The position numbers were made by a program, and so were the translations under genes. Of a stretch of DNA of 9,868 nt, positions 1 through 7,583 are shown in pieces. The notes under the pieces were generated by a model. That model worked only from the letters and a program-made list of their open reading frames with translations, was not told where the DNA came from and did not search any database. Numbering within the stretch: position 1 is the stretch's first letter; each line of letters opens with the position of its first letter. Source of the stretch: CBDCOD01 sp965219665 (GTDB lineage: Bacteria; Pseudomonadota; Gammaproteobacteria; CAKMZV01); assembly GCA_965219665.1 (NCBI GenBank), contig CBDCOD010000006.1, forward strand, positions 1 through 9,868. Direction: 5' to 3'.

Positions 1-446
1 TGTGAAAAGACGCGCTTGAAAAAACCATTATCTGAACGATTACAACACACCCCAAACACGATATGCTTGCCTTGCTGAAAACAATGCAACATATCATCTA
101 TGGTATTGATGTCATGTTGTAAATCTATATCCATAGAGACTGCACAGTCACACTTATCAGTGACATAGTGCAATCCCGCAGTCAGCGCATTTTGATGCCC
201 CGCATTACCTGCTAATTTAATCCCAATAATAGAGGGGTGTTCCGAGCTACTTTGCTCAATAAATGACCAAGTAGCATCTATTGAACCATCATCAACCAAT
301 ACAATAAAACTGTCATGGCTAATTGCTTCACTATCAATCAATGACTGGCGCTTTTCTAATAACTTATTCACAGACCAAACTAATGTCTCTTCTTCGTTAT
401 AGCATGGACAAACAATGGCTAAAACAGGAGGATTGTCTTTTTTCAT
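1..446 (-). CDS. Family 2 glycosyltransferase, GtrB/DPM1-like, C-terminus beyond left edge
   Basis: Translation of the minus strand from the ATG at 446 gives 148 residues that run off the left edge. Motifs typical of GT2 enzymes that charge polyprenyl phosphate are visible: CPCYNEEETL near residue 13, LVDDGS near 50, a GNAGHQNALTAGL stretch near 80, and the metal-binding DxD in SMDIDLQ at about 106-108. Known relatives (GtrB, dolichol-phosphate mannosyltransferase) move a sugar from a nucleotide donor to undecaprenyl or dolichyl phosphate on the cytoplasmic face. An in-frame TAA lies two codons upstream, so this ATG is the earliest possible start; no strong Shine-Dalgarno is seen. It follows the GT-C gene by 25 nt, so it is probably the next gene of the arabinofuranose operon, supplying a second lipid-linked sugar. 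The sugar is unknown. The membrane segments expected at the C-terminus lie outside the window. Confidence 0.88.
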   Translation of the reverse strand, partial: MKKDNPPVLAIVCPCYNEEETLVWSVNKLLEKRQSLIDSEAISHDSFIVLVDDGSIDATWSFIEQSSSEHPSIIGIKLAGNAGHQNALTAGLHYVTDKCDCAVSMDIDLQHDINTIDDMLHCFQQGKHIVFGVCCNRSDNGFFKRVFS

Positions 447-471
447 ATCTTATGAATCAATCGGATTATCG

Positions 472-1953
472 TTAACAGGCAGGTCTGTAGTATATTTCCA
501 AAGTGTTGTTTTTATTATTCTGCACTGTACCATAATGTTCATTAAAAACTTCTCCTATTTTCTGGCTATCCCTAAACACCGTTTTATGCAGTCTCTGTAT
601 ATCTCCAAGCAGCGAAGCATCCGTTGAAATAGCAGTATTCTCCTGCTTATGGAAGTACTCTTTGGGAAGGATCATTATCATGTTGCAACGCTTTGCTACC
701 TGATTCAGGTTCTGTTTAGTTGAAAAGGAAAAAAACGGTTGATTGCGAAATATATACCAGTGATGCGGCAAGCCTAAAACAACTGTTTCAGCGTTCAAAT
801 AGGGCGCTGTTTTTTGTTTTAACTGCTGGATGTAAGGCTTTGGATCAGCCCCACCCTCACGCATAAAAACAGCAACCCATATTGCCAGTAACCCTGCCGC
901 AAAAATAAGGGACAGCCCCCCACGCGTGTAATGATGGGCAAGATAGGCTACGCCAAACCATAAAAGCGGTGTAAATAATATCAAATACAGTACATTAATC
1001 CTACCTAATAACAAATAACTAATCAGCAATATGACAAACAGAAGTAATGATTGCTGCAGTGGAACAGAGGATGCTATATATTTCTCATGCCATCTATCCC
1101 ACACTATTAACAGGATTAATGCAATAATCGGCAACTGAAATTGCACAAAAAGATAAAGCGTTTTTGCTGTCTTAGGGATATACAGAAAAATAGCAAAGCG
1201 CTCTTCTAATGTTTGTTGATAAACACTGTGCAATGTTTTCCCATAGCCATCTAAAAATAACTGCAAATGTGGTGCATTATCTAAACAAAAAACGCATAAC
1301 GCCAATCCATATCCTGCACTTGACATAGCAATATAGCGCTTCCACTCACTCTTCCAAGAATGCATAGTTAATAACGCATAGGCAGCAAATAACACACAAG
1401 ACAGCAGGCCAATAGGATGCGCTGTTACACTCATACCACTTAAAAAGGCGGCAAGGATAAGCCACTTTGATTTTGGGCCGGCATAACTTTGCACAAAAAA
1501 GCCAGCGGTTAGTAACGCCAAGACCAGTATGTCTGGCCGAGCTGAGTGTGCGCCGCGCACAAAATCACCACATAGCGCAAATAAGACAACTGCTTGTAGT
1601 GCAATAACGGTGTTTGACCACCGCCGAAACAATAGAAACCATAGGTATAAAACACCGCAGGCTAATACACTGCTAATCACACGGTGCGCATACATACTCT
1701 CATCAAAAATATGCATAATCGGCGCATACAGTATGGTGTGAAGATAACTGATGCGTAAAGGTGCTGCCTCACCGTTTATCGGCGCATGGACTCTAAAAAA
1801 ATCAGTAAAAACCTCATAAGCAAACGAGGCGAAATAAGCATCATCAAATCCTACTGGACGAAAATACCGAATGGAAAACCATAAATGAGCAACAGCTACT
1901 GCACACAGGAACAGCCACAACCCTCTCTGATTAGATGTTATGCCATGTATCAC
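472..1953 (-). CDS. GT-C fold membrane glycosyltransferase, candidate arabinofuranosyltransferase
   Basis: The protein is 493 residues and strongly hydrophobic. A first membrane segment spans about residues 11-31, an acidic pair sits in the first outer loop (D37-D38 in GFDDAYF), many further membrane helices run to about residue 375, and a soluble tail of about 110 residues ends the protein. This is the layout of GT-C enzymes (GT39/PMT/ArnT-like), in which the first-loop acidic residues act in catalysis and the donor is a polyprenyl-phosphate sugar used on the periplasmic side. The GTG start overlaps the TAG stop of the reductase gene by one base (TAGTG), indicating translational coupling. 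Its place directly after dprE1-dprE2 matches that of aftA in mycobacteria. The role also recalls TfpW of Pseudomonas aeruginosa, which puts D-arabinofuranose on pilin. Donor and acceptor are inferred from context, not seen in the sequence. Confidence 0.82.
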   Translation of the reverse strand: MIHGITSNQRGLWLFLCAVAVAHLWFSIRYFRPVGFDDAYFASFAYEVFTDFFRVHAPINGEAAPLRISYLHTILYAPIMHIFDESMYAHRVISSVLACGVLYLWFLLFRRWSNTVIALQAVVLFALCGDFVRGAHSARPDILVLALLTAGFFVQSYAGPKSKWLILAAFLSGMSVTAHPIGLLSCVLFAAYALLTMHSWKSEWKRYIAMSSAGYGLALCVFCLDNAPHLQLFLDGYGKTLHSVYQQTLEERFAIFLYIPKTAKTLYLFVQFQLPIIALILLIVWDRWHEKYIASSVPLQQSLLLFVILLISYLLLGRINVLYLILFTPLLWFGVAYLAHHYTRGGLSLIFAAGLLAIWVAVFMREGGADPKPYIQQLKQKTAPYLNAETVVLGLPHHWYIFRNQPFFSFSTKQNLNQVAKRCNMIMILPKEYFHKQENTAISTDASLLGDIQRLHKTVFRDSQKIGEVFNEHYGTVQNNKNNTLEIYYRPAC

Positions 1954-2696
1954 TAAATATCCATCCTGTTAAATATCCACTGAGGCAGATGTCTAATAAT
2001 CATCATAATAAGCCACCATTTTTTAGGCGTATAAATAATCAACTTTCCTGCTCCAACACCGCTAACAATCTCACTAGCAACTGATTCCACAGTAGCCATC
2101 TTTACACCTTTATTCTGCAAATGTGCTGTCATTGGCGTGGCAGTTGGTCCCGGCTTAACTAAGGTGATTTTTACATTTGATTTGGCAAAACGATGCTGTA
2201 GTCCCTGTGCATAGCGTGTAATCAATCCCTTTGCCGCACCATATATATAGTTGGATTTTCGCCCCCGATCCCCTGCAACAGACCCAATTAACACAATCGT
2301 TCCGCAACCTACTTTCTCCATATGAGCAGCAAAGCACTCAGCATACAATACAGGGGAAATAGCGTTAACATGAAGTGCTGAATGACAAGCCTGCACATCA
2401 CCTTGGCACGCAGCTTGATCCGGCAGTGAGCCGTGCGCAATAAGCACAGTTCCTATCTCGCCTAATTGAACAATATCACTGACAGCAGTTTGTATCGCCG
2501 TTGGATTCTCAAAATCAGCCTGCATGACTGTAATTTTACACTGTGGACCACGCACCCGCAAATCACTGGCAACACGTTCTAGAAGCTGTATATCACGACC
2601 AACCAAAACGAGCCCAATAGATGCATTTTTCACCCATAATCTAGCACAATGTTCTGCGATCGCGGATGTTGCACCAATAATGACATTATTAACCAT
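1953..2696 (-). CDS. dprE2: DprE2-like short-chain dehydrogenase (decaprenylphosphoryl-2-keto-ribose reductase)
   Basis: This is a short-chain dehydrogenase/reductase of 247 residues from the ATG at 2696. A GTG at 2708 would add four residues. The nucleotide-binding glycine-rich turn is GATSAIAE near residue 8, an NAxSP stretch (VNAISPV) lies near 112, the catalytic serine is in IGSVAGDRG near 139, and YxxxK (YGAAK) is at about 152-156. Length and order match DprE2 (Rv3791, about 254 residues), which reduces the 2-keto intermediate to decaprenylphosphoryl-D-arabinose with NAD(P)H. A GGGGTGG ribosome-binding candidate lies about 9 nt before the ATG. The GTG start would overlap the dprE1 stop, so the two genes are coupled; DprE1 and DprE2 are known to act together. 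The assignment leans on the neighbouring DprE1-like gene, since SDR proteins are hard to separate by motif alone. Confidence 0.87.
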   Translation of the reverse strand: MVNNVIIGATSAIAEHCARLWVKNASIGLVLVGRDIQLLERVASDLRVRGPQCKITVMQADFENPTAIQTAVSDIVQLGEIGTVLIAHGSLPDQAACQGDVQACHSALHVNAISPVLYAECFAAHMEKVGCGTIVLIGSVAGDRGRKSNYIYGAAKGLITRYAQGLQHRFAKSNVKITLVKPGPTATPMTAHLQNKGVKMATVESVASEIVSGVGAGKLIIYTPKKWWLIMMIIRHLPQWIFNRMDI

Positions 2697-2701
2697 ATGA
2701 A

Positions 2702-4001
2702 CTACCACCCCATTAGACGACGAGAAAGACCTGAGCTAATGCCTGAATCCCGATATTGTAAAAATTCAGATAGCCGTGGATAACCAGCCTCAAACAAATT
2801 AACTGGCATACGGGCATCCTTGGCTGCATAAATACGCCCACCTGCCTCCTGTACAATGCTGTCAAGACGCTCAAAAAGTTTTTGTGTTTGCATTCCCTTA
2901 TTAGGAAAATCCAGCGCCAATGTAACACCGGGCTGTGGGAAACTGAGCATCCCCATTGACTGCTGATTACCAAATGTCTTTAATACAGCAAGGAATGAAC
3001 CTGATTCAGAGCGCTTGATTTCTTTCAGCATCATCCGCACCACCTCTTTACCATCTGAACGTGGAACAACACTTTGGTACTGAAAAAAAACCTTTCAAAC
3101 CATACATTTTATTCCAGCCTATTATGCTGTCGAGCGGATAGAAAAACGGTTCATAGTACACAACCGCTTTGCCTGCCTGTCTTTTCTTAACATGATAATA
3201 AAATTGGTTGAATATCTTGAGTGTTAGCTTATTAACTAACGAAATCGGCGGTGTAAATGGCATAGCTAACGCGCGCTTCTTGGGCGGTACTAAGTCATCA
3301 GCAGCGGTAAAATTACCACGCATAAACACACCACGCTCATTATGAGAACTACAATCAATCCAAGACACTGTATGCTCCCAATCTGCTTCTGAATCGTCTG
3401 CCAATTGAAAAAAATCATCTAAATTATTGTATGCAATAGTCTCTGAATCTATCCATGCCCCTGTAACACGACGTAACTGAATTTCTGCTTGGGTGATAAT
3501 ACCAGTAAGACCCATCCCTCCAATCGTTGCTTCAAACCAATCCCTATGTTCAAGCGCATTACAGTCTATACGCTGGCCATCAGTACGCGCTAACGATAGT
3601 TGTTTAATGTGATTACCAAATGAGCCATACATGTGGTGGTTTTTACCATGCACATCATTTGCAATAGCACCACCTACCGTCACCATTTGCGTCCCGGGCG
3701 TAACAGCCAATGCCCAGCCCCGATGGATAGTCAACTGCTGAATATCACGCAACAAAACACCAGATTCACAGACCAAGCGCCCTGTAGTCTCATCAAATGC
3801 AATAAAACGATTTAGACCTGTAGTAAGCCATAACAAGCCATCAGGATTCAAGCAGACATCACCATAACTGCGCCCCATACCATATGCCAAACCTAAGCAA
3901 TCTTGTGTAATGGCTTCTTTGAATTTTTTTTCATCATGATTAAGCAGTATTACATCATGCAAATCAGTGGTTAAACGTCCCCAAGAACAAATTTTTTTCA
4001 T
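2702..4001 (-). pseudogene. dprE1: DprE1-like FAD-linked oxidase, frameshifted at a T8 run
   Basis: DprE1 is a flavoenzyme that oxidises C2 of decaprenylphosphoryl-ribose in D-arabinofuranose synthesis. The first part (317 residues, 4001-3048) carries the FAD-binding GRSYGD (43-48) and the GGAIANDVHGKNHH stretch holding the FAD-linking histidine (H119). It then runs out as SVPKCCSTFRW and stops. The C-terminal part (to 2702) continues in another frame with the family's LSFPQPGV, LALDFP and AAKDAR motifs. Dropping one T from the eight-T run (A8 at 3083-3090 on the plus strand) joins them as GFFQYQSVVPRSDGKEVVRMM and gives 432 residues, the family length. The start at 4001 has a good AGGAG five bases upstream and overlaps the gtrA stop (ATGA). 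The frameshift may be a true inactivation, slippage or phase variation, or a homopolymer sequencing error. Apart from it the reading frame looks well preserved. Confidence 0.9.
3083..3090 (-). other. Homopolymer T8 at the dprE1 frameshift
   Basis: On the coding strand the sequence reads GG-TTTTTTTT-CAG. Seven T residues would give GGT TTT TTT CAG and continue into the intact C-terminal frame. Eight T residues give GGT TTT TTT TCA and a stop 13 codons later at 3048-3050. The total span of 1300 nt becomes divisible by three (1299) when one T is removed, which supports a single-base difference. Confidence 0.85.
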
Positions 4002-4399
4002 ATATTCTCCTGCCGGAAAACATAACGCTTATCTAGGAAATACTTCACGGTATAGCCAATGGATAAGCCAATGATACCACCTAAATAGCGCATTTCTTTG
4101 CTTGCAAATAAGTAATGAAAACCAAATTCAACCCCCCAAAATATCATGGTAGTAATCACACTCATAAACACATACAGGACAAAAACGTGTATATTTTTCG
4201 CAATACCCTGAGCGTAGAAGCAAAAAATATAACGCTTATCTAAAGCATACTTCAATCCTAAACCAACAACTGTACCTACAGCAATAGCGACAAAAATACC
4301 GTAAGTACCGCCGTATAAGCGAATCATAATATCCTGTGCTCCAATATTTGCAACAGTTGCTGCTATAGCAAACCCAATATAGCGATGGATGACTCTCAT
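3998..4399 (-). CDS. GtrA-like four-helix membrane protein
   Basis: A 133-residue protein with four predicted membrane segments (about 7-25, 33-52, 70-92 and 105-122). It contains the motif KYALDKRYIF near residue 50 and again KYFLDKRYVF near 119, a repeat pattern typical of the GtrA family. The repeat is also visible in DNA as the 13-mer ATAACGCTTATCT at 4022-4034 and 4229-4241. GtrA proteins are thought to help flip or retain polyprenyl-phosphate sugars at the inner membrane. In mycobacteria a GtrA-like gene (Rv3789) lies just before dprE1, the same arrangement as here, and has been linked to arabinan assembly. The stop overlaps the dprE1 start by four bases. It begins 27 nt after the stop of the HAD-UbiA gene. 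Family assignment is firm; the exact transport role is not. Confidence 0.87.
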   Translation of the reverse strand: MRVIHRYIGFAIAATVANIGAQDIMIRLYGGTYGIFVAIAVGTVVGLGLKYALDKRYIFCFYAQGIAKNIHVFVLYVFMSVITTMIFWGVEFGFHYLFASKEMRYLGGIIGLSIGYTVKYFLDKRYVFRQENI

Positions 4400-4426
4400 T
4401 TTGGAACGTAGCTCTCACTCCAAATT

Positions 4427-5812
4427 TTATAACACAATAAGTGCCAAAAAGCATGCTATGCTAAGGATGCACAACCAACTTACCTTGTCCTTAATTGCAT
4501 ACAGCACCGGATCAATTTTTATCTCTTGACGATTAGCACGCAGCCACATCATGCTAACCCAATATAACAGCACAATATTAACACCCCACAACCACGGACT
4601 ACTTTGGTAGTTCAACTCTGCTTCCAAACTATTAATATACAGTGCTGCTATCAAAACAGACAATAATGCGCCCCCAATCCCCAGCATTTGTAGAACAGGC
4701 ACATCTTGTAATGAATAGCCTCTACCCGACAATGCCTTGCTTGTTACCACTAAGTCAGAAAACCGCTTCAAACACGCCAGACTAAAAAACAAAGCAACTG
4801 AAAAAGCAATGAGCCAGTTGGATGTAACAATCCCCGTTGCTGCTGAACCTGCAATAATGCGTATTGTGTATAGGATAGACAAAACAATCACATCCAACAT
4901 AACTACTTTTTTTAGAGCAAAGGAATATGCCAAGGCAATAAACATGTATAACAGTGCTACCCATAAGAACATTGTATTAACCATGAGAGCAAGAGCCATA
5001 CTAACCACAAACAAAGCGCCACCTAATATACTAGCCACAGGTATAGAAACCATACCACTTGCCAAGCCACGATGACGTTTTTCTGGATGATTACGGTCGC
5101 TGTCTAAGTCTAGGATATCATTGAGCAAGTACATACTGGATGCTAAAAAGCAAAAGGATATGAATGCAACTATGGCTGAATAAAATACCTGCTCACTAAA
5201 GAAACGAAAGCCTAAAACCAGAGGCACAAATAGAAGCGCATTTTTAGCCCACTGGTGCCAGCGTATTGCTGATAATAGCGCGCCAAATGTATTAGACTGC
5301 CACTGTGCCAAAGGCATTATCTTTTTATTGGGTAAATACCCACAACTATAAGCCTGCTGTGCAGCCTGCCACGTTGGCACATCTGCCTTGCTATTTCCTA
5401 TGTAGTCAAAGGCTTGAGTGTGTTGCTGCAACCAAACAACCTTCTGCCCTCCCTGCATATTTACATCAGTAGTGCCAACTGCTAACGCAAAACCACCTAT
5501 TTGTTGTGCTATACGATCCACTAAAATTTGGTGCGAAGCACTAATAAGAACTACAGGCATTGTTTGCTGGCGTAACCACTTTAATAAGGGCTCATTTAGC
5601 GGTAAAGCCGCAAAATCAATATAATCTACAGTATGTTTTGCCAACTGCCATTTGAGATACACAATACCGCGCAATAACCAAAAAGGCACCCACAGCAGCA
5701 TCCACGCCCTATGCCTCAAAAGTCGCGCTATACACTCATACAATAAATCACTACGTAATAGCGTTCCATCTAGATCGACTGCTATCACGTGCTGGTTCTT
5801 GTATTGACTCAT
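4427..5812 (-). CDS. HAD phosphatase-UbiA prenyltransferase fusion, DPPR synthase-like
   Basis: The protein has 461 residues and two domains. The first (about 1-170) is a HAD-type phosphatase: D13-L-D15-G-T is motif I, VLISAS near 88-92 is motif II, and IGNSKADVP near 138-146 resembles motif IV. The second (about 180-461) is a multi-helix UbiA-family prenyltransferase with the Asp-rich NDILDLDSDRNHPEKRHR at 231-248 and the RIIAGSAATG and CLKRFSDL segments near 319 and 347, as in Rv3806c. Rv3806c joins phosphoribosyl pyrophosphate to decaprenyl phosphate. The HAD part could remove the 5-phosphate afterwards, a step assigned in mycobacteria to a separate phosphatase; this is inference. It is the first gene of the minus-strand operon. 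No strong Shine-Dalgarno is seen before the ATG, but an N-terminus at this methionine fits the HAD domain well. Confidence 0.87.
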   Translation of the reverse strand: MSQYKNQHVIAVDLDGTLLRSDLLYECIARLLRHRAWMLLWVPFWLLRGIVYLKWQLAKHTVDYIDFAALPLNEPLLKWLRQQTMPVVLISASHQILVDRIAQQIGGFALAVGTTDVNMQGGQKVVWLQQHTQAFDYIGNSKADVPTWQAAQQAYSCGYLPNKKIMPLAQWQSNTFGALLSAIRWHQWAKNALLFVPLVLGFRFFSEQVFYSAIVAFISFCFLASSMYLLNDILDLDSDRNHPEKRHRGLASGMVSIPVASILGGALFVVSMALALMVNTMFLWVALLYMFIALAYSFALKKVVMLDVIVLSILYTIRIIAGSAATGIVTSNWLIAFSVALFFSLACLKRFSDLVVTSKALSGRGYSLQDVPVLQMLGIGGALLSVLIAALYINSLEAELNYQSSPWLWGVNIVLLYWVSMMWLRANRQEIKIDPVLYAIKDKVSWLCILSIACFLALIVL

Positions 5813-6316
5813 AACAGACTATACTATGGGATTTATAAGCTAATTTCCTCAGTATTGTATCAATCGCAAATAACAATAATTTATTGTCATAGGAATCATC
5901 AGAATACAGGCAATCATACTGAGTGTACTAAAACGGCATTGTACCTTAGTTGCAAAAAACCAACCATCATGTGACACTACAGGTATGTTTACAAATAACC
6001 TGGGCATATTGATTTGAAGCAGAAAATGTTACAAACTATCGACACACCATTTTGCACGAGTGTGCTACCTATGTCTCAAAAGTGGACACTTGACATAATC
6101 GCGGTGAGATTTACCATATTAGGGAATATAGTCACAATATAAACCCTAAAAATATCCAAAATATAGGAAAACATCCAATTTTTACAGCAATTTTACTGCT
6201 TTAGCATAGCATCCAGCCTCTACAAAGCCATAACACATAAGAAATGGATGCGATTGTCTATCTCTCCTTCCTTTTTCATATAACAAAGGAATGTACAGTG
6301 AAGTTAAATGATAAAT
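5813..6316. other. Gene-free junction between the arabinan operon and the integron
   Basis: About 500 bp of A+T-rich DNA with no convincing ORF on either strand. It must hold the minus-strand promoter of the operon, since no gene lies upstream of 5812 in that direction, but I cannot fix its -35/-10 with confidence (a TACAAT lies at 5854-5859 on the minus strand without a good partner). It contains a 15-bp palindrome at 5873-5887, an interrupted hairpin at 6070-6097 and a TTAGGG/CCCTAA inverted repeat at 6119-6124 and 6144-6149. No clear terminator with a T-run follows intI. No attC site or transposase fragment is recognisable. Confidence 0.6.
5873..5887. promoter_or_regulatory. Perfect palindrome upstream of the operon, possible operator
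   Basis: ACAATAA-T-TTATTGT has 7-bp arms around one base, and lies 61-75 bp upstream of the HAD-UbiA start, where a regulator could bind. Short A+T palindromes also arise by chance, so the regulatory reading is weak. Confidence 0.25.
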
Positions 6317-7285
6317 TTACGCTACAAAGTCTAAAGGGCTGATCAATCGATCCGCACTCAAAGATTTTACAACATGTGTATAAATCATAGTAGTTTGCAG
6401 GCTTTTATGTCCAAGCAATTCCTGTATAGTACGAATATCAATACCTGATTGTAATAAATGTGTAGCATAGCTATGGCGAAAGGTATGGGCAGAAATTTTT
6501 TTAGGTATTCCGCTTTTAATAACGGCACTGCGTAAAGCCTTGGAAAAGGTGGTTTCCAAGACATGATGACGCTTGCGCTTGCCCGTACGTGGATCAATCG
6601 AAGTCTTTTTCATTGGAAATAAAAATTGCCACTTGAATTCACGGTTGGCATTTGGATACTTTCGCTCCAAGCCATAGGGCAGATCAACATACCCGAATCC
6701 ATCCTCTAAATCAAGTTGATGCGTTTTTCCCACACTTGCAATGTGAATATGAAGGTTTTCTGTCGCTTTTTGGGGTAACGGCACCACTCTATCTCGTTGA
6801 CTTTTACTATCAAATATATACACATTATTAAGCCCAAAATCAATGTCTTTGATGCGTAAACGTAATAACTCACTCATACGCAAACCACAGCCATAGAGCA
6901 ACATCAACATCAAATTATAAATATCAGAGGTGTGAAATAAAATTGTTTTTACTTCATCCTTAGATAATACGACTGGCACATGAATTTTTTGCTTAGCCCT
7001 AACAGCAGAAATATTTTTACCCTTTAGAGACAGTTGTAACACCTGCTCATAAAGAAAAACCAATGCATTAAAAGCTTGATTTTGCGTCGAAGGTGCCACT
7101 TGTTTTTCAACGGCTAAATAGGTCAAAAATCGTTCAATCTCCTCCTTGCCCATTTGTTCTGGGTGGCGCTTATTGTGAAATAAAATGAAACGCTTAATCC
7201 ATCCACAGTAGGATTTTTCGGTTTTATAACTGTATCCCATTAACCGAATTTTATCGGCAACTTGCTCTAATAACTTTTTTGACAT
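6317..7285 (-). CDS. intI: Integron integrase IntI (tyrosine recombinase)
   Basis: IntI catalyses recombination between attI and the folded bottom strand of attC, capturing and shuffling cassettes. The 322-residue protein has the SAM-like N-terminal DNA-binding domain (about 1-85, with SYKTEKSYCGWIKRFILFH near 19-37). The tyrosine-recombinase catalytic residues are all present: R136 in GCGLRMSEL, H267-x-x-R270 in HTFRH, H293 in LLGHK and Y302 in MIYTH. The segment at about 188-224 (LEDGFGYVDLP, LERKYPNANREFKWQFLF) is the extra domain that separates IntI from XerC/D and is needed for attC binding. Length is close to IntI1 (337). It is transcribed away from the cassettes, as expected. The ATG at 7285 has no clear Shine-Dalgarno and sits 7 nt from a TATAAT, so the mRNA may be nearly leaderless. 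No disruption is seen, so it is likely functional. Confidence 0.96.
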   Translation of the reverse strand: MSKKLLEQVADKIRLMGYSYKTEKSYCGWIKRFILFHNKRHPEQMGKEEIERFLTYLAVEKQVAPSTQNQAFNALVFLYEQVLQLSLKGKNISAVRAKQKIHVPVVLSKDEVKTILFHTSDIYNLMLMLLYGCGLRMSELLRLRIKDIDFGLNNVYIFDSKSQRDRVVPLPQKATENLHIHIASVGKTHQLDLEDGFGYVDLPYGLERKYPNANREFKWQFLFPMKKTSIDPRTGKRKRHHVLETTFSKALRSAVIKSGIPKKISAHTFRHSYATHLLQSGIDIRTIQELLGHKSLQTTMIYTHVVKSLSADRLISPLDFVA

Positions 7286-7292
7286 GTATAAA

Positions 7293-7298
7293 ATTATA
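7293..7298 (-). promoter_or_regulatory. Candidate -10 box of the intI promoter
   Basis: A perfect TATAAT on the minus strand lies 7 nt upstream of the intI ATG. A TTGAAA is found upstream but with a 20-nt spacer, longer than usual. Transcription from here would give almost no leader. No complete CTGT-N8-ACAG LexA box overlaps it, unlike several SOS-controlled integrase promoters. Confidence 0.3.
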
Positions 7299-7359
7299 TC
7301 CTACATTACAGCCATTTATTTCAAGATATTAAACTATATGACATAAATAACAAATAAAT

Positions 7360-7422
7360 AATTCATTCTGGCCTGTGATATCCATTATCAGTGTATAATC
7401 ATGTAATGATTAATTGTTAGAC
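7360..7422 (+). other. attI: attI recombination site (core GTTAGAC at 7416-7422)
   Basis: The first GTTRRRY core after intI is GTTAGAC at 7416-7422, with the predicted cut between G7416 and T7417. It lies between the divergent intI and the first cassette. The left limit is approximate because attI sites share little sequence beyond the core; accessory integrase-binding sites cannot be read by eye. Confidence 0.65.
7394..7399 (+). promoter_or_regulatory. Candidate cassette promoter (Pc) -10 box
   Basis: A perfect TATAAT preceded directly by TG lies 16 nt before the attI core and points into the array. No good TTGACA-like box is found at 16-18 nt. The upstream sequence TGTGATATCCATTATCA (7374-7390) loosely resembles a CRP site, which is only suggestive. 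Position and orientation fit a Pc promoter in the attI region, as in sedentary chromosomal integrons. Confidence 0.45.
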
Positions 7423-7577
7423 TGTCGCTTGCGCGGCAGTGCTTAACGACGTTGCTGCTTACCACCCTGCTTGTTTTCACCACGCAAGCGCAGCTTAACA
7501 AGGCGGCTGCAGCAGACCAACCCGTGTGCTAAAATGCAACATCTTACCACACGGGTTGGCGCTGACCCGCAACCACG
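7417..7577 (+). mobile_element. Integron cassette 1: short cassette without a substantial ORF
   Basis: A 161-bp unit lies between the attI core GTTAGAC and the next core GTTATGT (7577-7583). It holds no ORF longer than 17 codons. Nearly the whole unit is structured DNA: a degenerate hairpin at its left end, an ACCACGC/GCGCAGC imperfect hairpin near 7480, and the attC site in its right half. The same unit recurs as cassette 4, which confirms its boundaries. It may be a bare attC carrier, a small-RNA cassette or a remnant. It lies between Pc and the first coding cassette, so all Pc transcripts pass through it. Confidence 0.75.
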
Positions 7578-7583
7578 TTATGT
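7493..7583 (+). other. attC: attC site of cassette 1 (91 bp)
   Basis: R'' is GCTTAAC (7493-7499) and R' is GTTATGT (7577-7583). The inner stem is a perfect 12-bp match, CCAACCCGTGTG at 7518-7529 with CACACGGGTTGG at 7549-7560, around a 19-nt loop. The stretch between core and stem pairs only partly, as expected for the unpaired central spacers of attC. Positions 7493-7580 are identical to 9323-9410. Confidence 0.75.

Noticed and set aside
4737..5075. Plus-strand frame of 112 codons inside the UbiA region
   Set aside because: It is antisense to the conserved prenyltransferase helices and shows no domain or start signal of its own.
7286..7420. LexA box controlling intI
   Set aside because: Only half-sites such as CTGT near 7306-7309 on the minus strand occur; no CTGT-N8-ACAG is complete.
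7417..7577. The 161-bp unit as part of attI instead of a cassette
   Set aside because: The same unit with matching boundaries recurs at 9245-9407 inside the array, so it is an inserted cassette.
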